39,728 nucleotides of DNA, from contig JAJZGH010000007.1 in the NCBI GenBank assembly GCA_021798635.1, positions 1-39,728 on the forward strand, given 5' to 3'. The notes beneath the pieces were generated by a model, which saw only the letters and a program-made list of their open reading frames with translations, was not told the origin of the DNA and made no database searches. This DNA is from Planctomycetota bacterium. Its GTDB lineage: Bacteria; Planctomycetota; Phycisphaerae; WQYP01. The translations under genes were made by a program, and so were the position numbers. This document shows, piece after piece, positions 8,327-15,362 of this stretch (the stretch's first letter is position 1; each line of letters opens with the position of its first letter).

Positions 8327-10939
8327 TTACTCCACGGCGGCTGCTTTGGGGCGCTTGGCGCGCGGCGATTTTGTTTTCCCGGGTTTGGCTTCCGCTGTTT
8401 CCGCTTCCGCGCTTGCGGATGGCTTGGCTGCACCAGCTTTTCCACCGGCTTTCACAAGGATATCCGCCGGTGGCCATTGGCCTTCGGTGTTGAGTTTCAG
8501 GAATTCTTCCAGGCGTTCCGCGGGCAGCGTCATGCGACATTTGGGATAACCGGAGCAGCTTATAAAATCACCGCGTTTGCCGGACCGCACCAGCAGTTCC
8601 TTTTTATTGCACTTGGGGCACTTGAGACCCGTGGGCTTGGGCGGCGGTTTAGGCGGTAAAGGCAGACCGGTTTTGCGATCCACCTGCTGTAATGTTTTGC
8701 ACTCGGGGTAACCGGAGCAACCCAGGAACGGCCCGAAGCGGCCGATGCGCTTGATCATGGGCTTGGCGCAATTGGGGCACTTGAAATCGGTGACTTCCAG
8801 TTGAACTGGTTTGCCTTCCCGATCCACGTTCATGGCCCCGTCGCATTCCGGATAGCGTGAGCAGGAAAGGAACATTTTACCGCGTTTGGAAAGCCGGTAC
8901 GCCATCATGGCACCGCACTTCTGACATTTGTATTCCGATGGCGTGGCCTCCGCGCGGGCGTGGGTCATACGGGTTTCTGCGGTGGCTAAATCTCTGGCCA
9001 GCGGCTCATAAAATTCACGAATGACTTCTACCCAGTTTTTATTTGCCTCCTCAACGCCGTCAAGTTCCTCTTCAATGCGCCGGGTGAACCCCAATTCCAT
9101 TAAATCAGGAAATCCTTCAATGAGTTTTTCGGTAACTTTAATTCCCAGATCAGATGCGAAGAACCGCCGATCGCGCAGCAACACGTAATTCCGATCTTGA
9201 ATGGTTTGAATAATCGAAGCGTAGGTGCTGGGGCGGCCGATGCCTTCGGTTTCCAAAGCTTTTACCAAACTTGCTTCGGTAAACCGCGGCGGCGGACTGG
9301 TAAAATGCTGCGTGGGAGTAAGATCCAACGGTGCCACACGCTGCTGCTGGGCCAATGCCGGCAATACCTGATCATCATTGCGCGACCAGACCCCCGCCAC
9401 GCGGGTAAAGCCGTCAAATTTAAGGGATCGACCGGTGGCCTTAAATAACGGCAGGCCGGCGGGGTCAACGGAAGCATTTCCGGGAGGCCGACATTCGATC
9501 ATCGCCTCGGTGACCAGCCATTGGGCGGGCATCATCTGACAGGCGATAAAGCGTTTCCAGATCAGATCATATAAGCGAAATTGCTCATCATTAAGGGCCA
9601 TGCGCACATCAGCTGCGGTGAGGCTGGCGTCCGTGGGGCGGATGGCTTCATGGGCTTCCTGAGCGCCAGCACGTGACGAATAAAAGTTAGGCTTTTCGGG
9701 CAGATATTGCGGCCCAAAAGCACTTTCAATGTAGCTGCGGGCCATTTTCAACGCATCGGCGCTGATGTTCTGTGAATCCGTACGCATGTAGGTAATTAAA
9801 CCGACCGCCCCCTGGCCCGGCAGTTCCACGCCTTCATACAACTGCTGGGCAATGCGCATGGTGCGCTGGGCACCAAAACCCATTTGGTTACTGGCCGCCT
9901 GTTGCAGGGTGCTGGTGCTGAACGGTCCGGGCGGACGAGATGTGGAGGGCTTGGTAATCAATGAACGCACGCGAAATTCCGGCGCTCCGGGTCCCGGTGA
10001 TGGAACCGCGCCGGAAACCGTCGTAAGCTTTTGGGCTGGCCCCTTGTTGGGGATTCCGCGCGGACCGTTGGTGCCGTCATTATCAACGGTGGCAATTTCC
10101 ACTTGCCGCAAGCCGACCGCAGTCGCGGCGCGCTGGGCATCAGCGACATTCTTAGGATCAAATTTTTTGCCGTCAAATTCCACCAGTTGGGCTTTGAAGG
10201 CCTGGTTTTCCGTAAGCCATTGGCGCTTTTCCGCCCCGGATGGCCCGCCGGCCGGGGCTGAATCCGTACCGTCATCGGCATCTTCTTCATCCGGTACAGA
10301 TAAAAATTCTTTCCATTGCCGGGCCAGAGCCTCGGCGGCTTTTAATTCGGTGGTAAAAACCGCCTGAAGTTTCCAATATTCATCCGGAAGAAAGGCATTA
10401 ATTTCCCGCTCCCGATCCACAATGAGTTTGACCGAAACGCTTTGCACGCGCCCGGCGGATAATCCGCGTGCCACTTTTTTCCAAAGCAGCGGCGAAACTT
10501 TATAGCCCACCAGCCGATCCAGAATGCGCCGGGCCTGCTGGGCATTTACCTTGTCCAAGTTAATCAGGCGCGGATTTTCAAACGCCTTGAGAATGGCAGC
10601 TTTTGTAATTTCGTTGAACACCACACGCTTCACAGCACGTTGATCAAGATTCAGCGCCTGGCTTAAATGCCACGCGATGGCTTCTCCTTCACGGTCCAAG
10701 TCGGTTGCCAGATAGACTTCATCCACCGATCGCACGATGGATTTCAATTCACTGACAAGTTTTTTACGGCTGGAAAGCACTTCGTATGTCGGTTCAAATT
10801 GGTTTTCTATATCCACGCCGATGCCCTTTTCCGGCAAATCACGGACATGCCCCATGGAGGCTTTGACCGTGTAGGAGGCACCGAGGTATTTGTTGATCGT
10901 TTTGGCCTTGGCCGGAGATTCCACAATCACCAGCGCCAT
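8327..10939 (-). CDS. topA: DNA topoisomerase I (type IA)
   Basis: This enzyme relaxes negatively supercoiled DNA by transient single-strand breakage. The conserved part starts MALVIVESPAKAKTI (TOPRIM domain) at 10939, giving 870 residues, typical for TopA. The TOPRIM acidic motif is TDLDREGEA. The catalytic tyrosine is Y384 in GLITYMRTDSQ. Three C-terminal Cys4 zinc-ribbon modules follow, each ending in a CSxYPxC or CSGYPxC motif, then an Ala/Lys/Pro-rich basic tail. An acidic, Ala/Gly-rich insert (EEDADDGTDSAPAGG) interrupts the region after the first helical domain. The frame stays open another 58 codons upstream to a TTG at 11113, with an ATG at 11065. No start has a clear Shine-Dalgarno, so the true N-terminus is uncertain; I used the family-conserved one. 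The gene is divergent from the gene at 11556. Confidence 0.95.
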   Translation of the reverse strand: MALVIVESPAKAKTINKYLGASYTVKASMGHVRDLPEKGIGVDIENQFEPTYEVLSSRKKLVSELKSIVRSVDEVYLATDLDREGEAIAWHLSQALNLDQRAVKRVVFNEITKAAILKAFENPRLINLDKVNAQQARRILDRLVGYKVSPLLWKKVARGLSAGRVQSVSVKLIVDREREINAFLPDEYWKLQAVFTTELKAAEALARQWKEFLSVPDEEDADDGTDSAPAGGPSGAEKRQWLTENQAFKAQLVEFDGKKFDPKNVADAQRAATAVGLRQVEIATVDNDGTNGPRGIPNKGPAQKLTTVSGAVPSPGPGAPEFRVRSLITKPSTSRPPGPFSTSTLQQAASNQMGFGAQRTMRIAQQLYEGVELPGQGAVGLITYMRTDSQNISADALKMARSYIESAFGPQYLPEKPNFYSSRAGAQEAHEAIRPTDASLTAADVRMALNDEQFRLYDLIWKRFIACQMMPAQWLVTEAMIECRPPGNASVDPAGLPLFKATGRSLKFDGFTRVAGVWSRNDDQVLPALAQQQRVAPLDLTPTQHFTSPPPRFTEASLVKALETEGIGRPSTYASIIQTIQDRNYVLLRDRRFFASDLGIKVTEKLIEGFPDLMELGFTRRIEEELDGVEEANKNWVEVIREFYEPLARDLATAETRMTHARAEATPSEYKCQKCGAMMAYRLSKRGKMFLSCSRYPECDGAMNVDREGKPVQLEVTDFKCPNCAKPMIKRIGRFGPFLGCSGYPECKTLQQVDRKTGLPLPPKPPPKPTGLKCPKCNKKELLVRSGKRGDFISCSGYPKCRMTLPAERLEEFLKLNTEGQWPPADILVKAGGKAGAAKPSASAEAETAEAKPGKTKSPRAKRPKAAAVE

Positions 10940-11555
10940 GCCGCTTTTTTTTATCACTTTTGCCACTCGTCGTTTCCAATCCTTAAGAGTTACTTTGCCG
11001 ATCGAGCTTTTGTCGATCCCCTGACTTTTTACAGGCACATAGTACGGATTATTTCCAATCCGCATCGCAATCCCATTGGTGCAACTTCGGCTCGCCGAGG
11101 GCTTTGCGTCCAATATTTATCACAAGCTTCTGGAAAAAAGCAAATTAATTCGCAATCACAAATCTGCTTTTCTCCTGGGCTTGTGCCCCATTTCCGTGCA
11201 CTATTTTAGTGCGTAAATAATGAGCATACAATACCTTATAAGACGATCTCAGGTTGGCAATCAGCGGCTTTTCGCCAGGGATACGCCATCTTCACCCGTT
11301 TCTTACCGTCTCAAAACATAACATTATCACCGCCAGTTCACAATATGATGTGCCTGATCCGCTGGTATGCCGGCTTGGGGGTTTTTATGGGAAGGTCAAT
11401 AATACCAGAAAAAAAATGAGTTTTTGGCATCTATTTTGCTCTGTGTTATGCCGATGTGGAAAAAGGTTTGGTTTTTTTTACACCGAGGCGCGTTAACGTG
11501 CGTATAGTTCAATAGAGACGCGCCGATGTCCCGTAACAACGGGCAAGGAGGTTTT
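10940..11555. other. Divergent intergenic region between topA and the isochorismatase-fold gene
   Basis: If topA starts at 10939, the first 174 bases could be a leader or an N-terminal extension. On the minus strand TTGCTT and a TGATAAATA-like -10 lie just before 11113, suggesting topA transcription begins there. GCACTA (11198-11203) and TAGTGC (11207-11212) form a perfect 6-base inverted repeat around TTT. GGCGCGT (11487-11493) can pair with ACGCGCC (11518-11524) in the leader of the downstream gene. No additional gene is supported. Confidence 0.4.
11530..11551 (+). promoter_or_regulatory. Leader hairpin and strong Shine-Dalgarno before the isochorismatase-fold gene
   Basis: CCCGT (11530-11534) pairs with ACGGG (11539-11543) around an AACA tetraloop. 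It is directly followed by AAGGAGG (11545-11551), which is complementary to the 3' end of 16S rRNA and lies 4 bases before the ATG at 11556. This decides the start of the gene, against an upstream in-frame ATG at 11526. Confidence 0.5.
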
Positions 11556-12296
11556 ATGAATGGCCCGCATGGCCCGGCAATTTTGGATTTAAACACGCAG
11601 GTGGACCTGTTAAGCCCCACTGGGCTATACCGCCTGCACGATTCAGATGCCATTGCATCTAACATCAAGCGGTTATTCGGGTTTCTGAGATCGATTCGCT
11701 GTGCGGTAGTCAGCACCCGGCTGCACCATACCATTATGCCGGACCGCTCGGCACCTCACTGTGTATGCACGCCCGGAAACCCCGGTTATAACAAACTTTC
11801 TTTTACTTTGCTTCCGCAGCGCACCGAAATGCCCGTTGATTGCGGCACGGATCTGCCCGTGCAGACTTTTCACGATGCCCGGCAATATATCTTTGATCTG
11901 CCGGACCCGAATCCCTTTGATTCTCCCCGGCTTGACCGCCTGTTATCAGAAACCGAGACCAATACCTGGCTGATTATTGGCGGACCGCTGGAATCATCCG
12001 TGCGTATGGCCGTGATGGGACTTTTGCAGCGCCGCAAGCAGGTCGCAATTGTTAAAGACTGCATGGGCCAACGCGATCCGTATGAAGCCGAGATGGCCAT
12101 GCGCCAGGTGGAAAGCAAAAATATTCAATGGCTGACCGTGGATGAGGTTATTGAACGCTGCAGCCGCAAGCCGGTGCGGCGATCCCGGCTTTTGGCACGC
12201 GTGGCACACCGTACACGCCCGGCAAGCGGGGCCGCTGCAACAAGCTATCGCGGACGATCCAGGACCGTTGTCAACGCCTATCGCCTGCGCGATTAA
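11556..12296 (+). CDS. Isochorismatase-fold (cysteine hydrolase family) protein with degenerate active site
   Basis: The 246-residue protein has the outline of the isochorismatase/nicotinamidase family. It has an N-terminal strand with an Asp (AILDLNTQVDLL, D11), a central region with FDSPRLDRLL matching the family's F-x-x-T-x-L-x-x-L segment, and a late strand (WLIIGGPLESSVRMAVMGLL) before a Gly/Arg turn and VAIVKDCMG. In active members the last motif contains a nucleophilic Cys (G-x-x-T-x-x-C-V). Here Ser148 occupies that place and the preceding Thr is Leu145. The catalytic Lys also seems absent from the central motif (FDLPDPNPF). It may therefore be a non-catalytic or altered-chemistry member. 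The C-terminal 45 residues are Arg-rich and lack homology I recognise. The ATG at 11556 is fixed by AAGGAGG. It is convergent with the VOC gene, with a 33-base gap. Confidence 0.6.
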   Translation: MNGPHGPAILDLNTQVDLLSPTGLYRLHDSDAIASNIKRLFGFLRSIRCAVVSTRLHHTIMPDRSAPHCVCTPGNPGYNKLSFTLLPQRTEMPVDCGTDLPVQTFHDARQYIFDLPDPNPFDSPRLDRLLSETETNTWLIIGGPLESSVRMAVMGLLQRRKQVAIVKDCMGQRDPYEAEMAMRQVESKNIQWLTVDEVIERCSRKPVRRSRLLARVAHRTRPASGAAATSYRGRSRTVVNAYRLRD

Positions 12297-12329
12297 CCTG
12301 GTAAAGCCGGGGAGTTTCAGCCCACCGCT

Positions 12330-13178
12330 TCAAGGCGGTTCCAGCACCAGCGTATTACCGGATGGATCATGTAAATTCAGCTTGGAATCGTGGCGTGTGG
12401 AAGGGATATTTCCATCCCTTACAGCAGATTCAATACGACTCCATATTTCCCTATCCGGTACATGTATAACCACATGGCTTAATCCTTGGGATCCGGCAGG
12501 CGCTGCAGGACTGCGACGGCTTTCCCAAGTATTAATACCGATATGATGGTGATAGCCATGATAAGAGAGAAATGCGGCTGAATGTCCAAAACGCAATTGC
12601 AACTCCATACCCAGAATGTCTCGATAAAATGTTTCCGCAGCGGCCAAATCCGACACACGTAAGTGCACATGGCCCATGATTGTTCCGGCGGGAAGCTCCG
12701 ATCCGAGAGTTTCCGACGCTGTTGTCTGGGCCAGTAAATCGGCGAAATCCAGCGGGTTGGTCGCCATGGATAATTGACCGTTTGTGCGCGGCCAGTGATC
12801 GCGTGGGCGGTCCCGATAAATTTCTATTCCGTTGCCTTCAGGGTCCGCCAAGTAGAGTGCTTCACTGACCAGATGATCCGCTGCCCCCTGCAACGGCACA
12901 CCGTTTTGCATGAGATGTCGCAATTGTGTGGCCAGGGCGTTACGCGATGGCAGTAGAATCGCGAAATGATATAACCCCGTCGTCCGTCCCGGATGCGTGG
13001 CCTGTGGATTTTCATGGAGCGTCAGCAAAGGGCGATTGTCTGCCGCCAATACTGCGGTCTTGGCGGCAGACGGCAGAAGTTTTAATCCAATATTGCGCTG
13101 ATAGAATTCTACCATTGCCGCAAGATTCCGCACCGTAAGTCCCACCGGACCCAACACTGTTTTATCATCGATTGCCAT
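12330..13178 (-). CDS. Two-domain VOC family protein (glyoxalase / catechol 2,3-dioxygenase-like)
   Basis: This 282-residue protein contains two vicinal-oxygen-chelate modules. The first runs from about residue 9 (PVGLTVRNLAAMVEFYQ) and includes LYHFAILLPSR and GNGIEIYRDRP. The second begins GHVHLRVSDLAAAETFY, with YHHHIGINTW and a terminal TLVLEPP. The second module keeps the expected metal-binding H, H and E. The architecture resembles the Bacillus CatE group of extradiol dioxygenases, but many such proteins have unknown substrates, so no specific reaction is assigned. AGGAGG just upstream of the ATG at 13178 supports that start over an in-frame GTG at 13202. No aromatic degradation genes are adjacent. 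Confidence 0.75.
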   Translation of the reverse strand: MAIDDKTVLGPVGLTVRNLAAMVEFYQRNIGLKLLPSAAKTAVLAADNRPLLTLHENPQATHPGRTTGLYHFAILLPSRNALATQLRHLMQNGVPLQGAADHLVSEALYLADPEGNGIEIYRDRPRDHWPRTNGQLSMATNPLDFADLLAQTTASETLGSELPAGTIMGHVHLRVSDLAAAETFYRDILGMELQLRFGHSAAFLSYHGYHHHIGINTWESRRSPAAPAGSQGLSHVVIHVPDREIWSRIESAVRDGNIPSTRHDSKLNLHDPSGNTLVLEPP

Positions 13179-13352
13179 GGTGCCTCCTGACAATAAGTTC
13201 ACATATAAACTAAATACATCATAGGCGGTCTGTGCAGATAATCAAATGCGATGCCGTGATGAAAGGTAAAGCGCCGCCAGCGTCATGTTCTATCAACAGT
13301 GGCTGATGGTTCTGAAGCCTTAGGAGCCTGTCGGAGTAATCGCCGAGTTGCG

Positions 13353-13371
13353 ATCCCGGCGCGGCCGGGAT
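13353..13371. repeat. GC-rich inverted repeat
   Basis: ATCCCGGC (13353-13360) and GCCGGGAT (13364-13371) form a perfect 8-base stem with a GCG loop. It lies in the 300-base gap between the subtilisin-like gene and the VOC gene. On the minus strand it is upstream of the VOC gene, so it could terminate read-through, but no T-tract follows. Confidence 0.4.
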
Positions 13372-13407
13372 GATTTCTGGCTTCTTGGGGCATCGTCGCG
13401 TCATATA

Positions 13408-13474
13408 GCACCGTGGTGATAACCCGGTGGTTGGTTGGCGACACTGGATCAACCACCGGATTATCATCCGGTGC
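13408..13474 (-). terminator. Long imperfect hairpin just after the subtilisin-like gene
   Basis: The arms at 13408-13433 and 13450-13474 are imperfect reverse complements over about 25 bases (shared core CCGGTGGTTG pairing with CAACCACCGG, and GCACCG pairing with CGGTGC) with a 16-base loop. The hairpin begins 6 bases past the stop of the minus-strand gene ending at 13480. It is the most likely transcription end of that gene, although no clear T-tract follows. Confidence 0.5.
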
Positions 13475-13479
13475 TCTAC

Positions 13480-15186
13480 TTATGCTGCTCTGGTTTTTTT
13501 TCGTCGCAGCAAGGGCAACGCCGCGAATCCCAAGGCCATAATCAACAGCGACCCGGATTCTGGAACGGCTTGAAATTTATAGGCCAGGGCATAGGAATCC
13601 GTGGCGGAGGCCCATGCGGCTGCGCCGCCATTGTCTAAAACTTCCAGGCGATAGGTGCCGGGAAGCAGATTCAGTGTAAAAATCTGCTGCACGTTATCCA
13701 CGGAGCTGGCACTGGACGCCAGAAGCGAGCCGGCGGAGTTGTAGAGCATCAGGTCCAGGTTGTTAAGCGTTTCGTTGTAGCTGACCACAGAGCTTCTTGA
13801 AACCAGTTGCTGCACCTGAGCATTCCACACCAGGGTGCTGGTAAGATCATACGCCTGATCGGCACTGCTCAAATTAAACGTGTAATTTGCCGTATTGCTG
13901 GTCCCGCGGCTGATGGATGAAAAATCCCATCCTTCGTTCTGTGCAAGGGGTGCCGGTGAGGCGGCGGTGCGGCCGGCCAGTAGATTGGCATAAGAATTGG
14001 CAAGATTCACAATTCCCGCCCCGTAGCGCGGATCCAACGGGGTGGTGGCATTGGCCAGGGGTGCGTTGTACGTGTAGGCGTCATTGGTGCCCGTATAATT
14101 ATTGGTCCAGCCACTGGGTTTTACTGCCCCATTAAGCAACAATGCTTTAATGGTGCGTTCATCACTTGCCGCAGTGGAATACTGACTTTGAGTTAAGCCA
14201 TCGGAACTGGAATAGCCATCTGCGGCTATGCCCGCCTGCACCATCGCTGCGGCGGCACCGGCCACGATCGGCGTGGTGTAACTGGTAAAGGAACCGGACG
14301 CGACAATGTCCGGCTTGGAGCGGCCATCATTGGTAGGACCCAATCCGGTGGCAGTTGATGAATAGGGATACGCGCCAACGGCGATGGAATTGTAAGCCGT
14401 TGCGGGCGGATTGATCTCACTGGGTGTGGTCGTATACGTGGCCGACCCATCGCCGACGGCAGAGACAAAAATGGTGCCATGGATATTGGTGAAATTATCG
14501 TAAGCGGCATTGACGGCGTTAATCCAGGTTGTGTAGCTGGCCGCGCTGACGTTGTTGTTACTTTTGGTTTGATCCGTAAAGCTCTGATTGATGACTTTAA
14601 CATTTTGCAGGCTCAACGTTTGTGAGGAATTCTGCGGCGGGCTGGTGTAACTGACATGTTGAGTATTAAAATTGGCGGGAGCCGTGTTGGTAGTGCCGGT
14701 AATGCCCAGGAAATACCCCTGAAATGCACCCGCGTCAATATTATCCACACTTGATACGCCGGTGCCGTAGCCGCTGGAGCCATAAAAATAACTCGCCACG
14801 GTGTCCGCATGACCGGAAACTGAATCGGTATAAGTTGTCGTGGTGGTGCCGCTGGTGATGTTGTAGGAATAGCCGGCGCTGGAAGAAAGATAGCCGTTGA
14901 AGTCCATGTATGTAAAAGGTGCGGAAGACGCGATGGAACTGGTGGACGGCTGCACTTCAAACTGATCATTGGTGGCGGCGGCCGATCCCTGTAACAGGTT
15001 TGCTTCGATTTGTGCTACGGCCACGCCCGCCCCATCAGGCAGGACGGTTCCGGCATGTGTCGCTATCGGCAATAATGCGGAGGCGGAGACACACGCAGCG
15101 GCCACTATGGCGGTGCGAATCTTTCGTGCTTCCCCAGCGGCTGAGATAACTGCAATAGCTCTGGTTTGTTTTGTGTCTCTGTCCAT
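13480..15186 (-). CDS. Subtilisin-like (S8) PEP-CTERM surface protein, altered catalytic Asp
   Basis: This exported protein of 568 residues has a signal peptide (basic start, hydrophobic AIVAAACVSASALLPIA, cleavage near THA-G). The S8-like domain shows GAGVAVAQIEAN, where the usual catalytic Asp strand (VAVIDTG) has E61. It also has SGHADTVASYFYG with His126, VINQSF as the likely oxyanion-Asn strand, and SYTTPIVAGAAAAMVQ with Ser302. His and Ser are thus kept while Asp is replaced by Glu, so activity is uncertain. After about residue 400 come beta-sandwich strands resembling a pre-peptidase C-terminal domain (LNLLPGTYRLEVLDNGG). The end is a PEP-CTERM signal: VPESGSLLIM, a hydrophobic stretch, then RRKKTRAA. 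GGAG 6 bases before the ATG at 15186 favours that start over an ATG four codons earlier. Confidence 0.75.
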   Translation of the reverse strand: MDRDTKQTRAIAVISAAGEARKIRTAIVAAACVSASALLPIATHAGTVLPDGAGVAVAQIEANLLQGSAAATNDQFEVQPSTSSIASSAPFTYMDFNGYLSSSAGYSYNITSGTTTTTYTDSVSGHADTVASYFYGSSGYGTGVSSVDNIDAGAFQGYFLGITGTTNTAPANFNTQHVSYTSPPQNSSQTLSLQNVKVINQSFTDQTKSNNNVSAASYTTWINAVNAAYDNFTNIHGTIFVSAVGDGSATYTTTPSEINPPATAYNSIAVGAYPYSSTATGLGPTNDGRSKPDIVASGSFTSYTTPIVAGAAAAMVQAGIAADGYSSSDGLTQSQYSTAASDERTIKALLLNGAVKPSGWTNNYTGTNDAYTYNAPLANATTPLDPRYGAGIVNLANSYANLLAGRTAASPAPLAQNEGWDFSSISRGTSNTANYTFNLSSADQAYDLTSTLVWNAQVQQLVSRSSVVSYNETLNNLDLMLYNSAGSLLASSASSVDNVQQIFTLNLLPGTYRLEVLDNGGAAAWASATDSYALAYKFQAVPESGSLLIMALGFAALPLLRRKKTRAA

Positions 15187-15292
15187 CAGCGTCTCCATCC
15201 AAAAAAGTCCATATCATTTATGGAATTATGTTTTCATCTGGCATGGCAAATACCAAATGGCCTGCGGGCAGAACTACCGCCAAGGAACTTAA

Positions 15293-15321
15293 AGAGTAAT
15301 CCCGAACGGCAAGACAGTCAA
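15293..15321 (-). promoter_or_regulatory. Possible promoter of the subtilisin-like gene
   Basis: On the minus strand TTGACT (15321-15316, 5 of 6) and TACTCT (15298-15293, weak) are 17 bases apart, upstream of the ATG at 15186. Immediately upstream lies a 7-base inverted repeat, TATATTC (15323-15329) and GAATATA (15338-15344), well placed for an activator site or the 3' hairpin of the cyclase gene. Confidence 0.3.
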
Positions 15322-15362
15322 GTATATTCGTAAATATGAATATAACATCGGTGACAACTTTA

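Noticed and set aside
11161..11555. Possible tRNA or small RNA gene in the topA divergent region
   Set aside because: Only short hairpins are present; no T-loop consensus, no cloverleaf and no clear promoter-terminator pair.
13219..13467. An 82-codon minus-strand frame between the VOC and subtilisin-like genes, considered as a transposase fragment
   Set aside because: It runs through the two hairpins and shows no transposase motif that I recognise; more likely non-coding.
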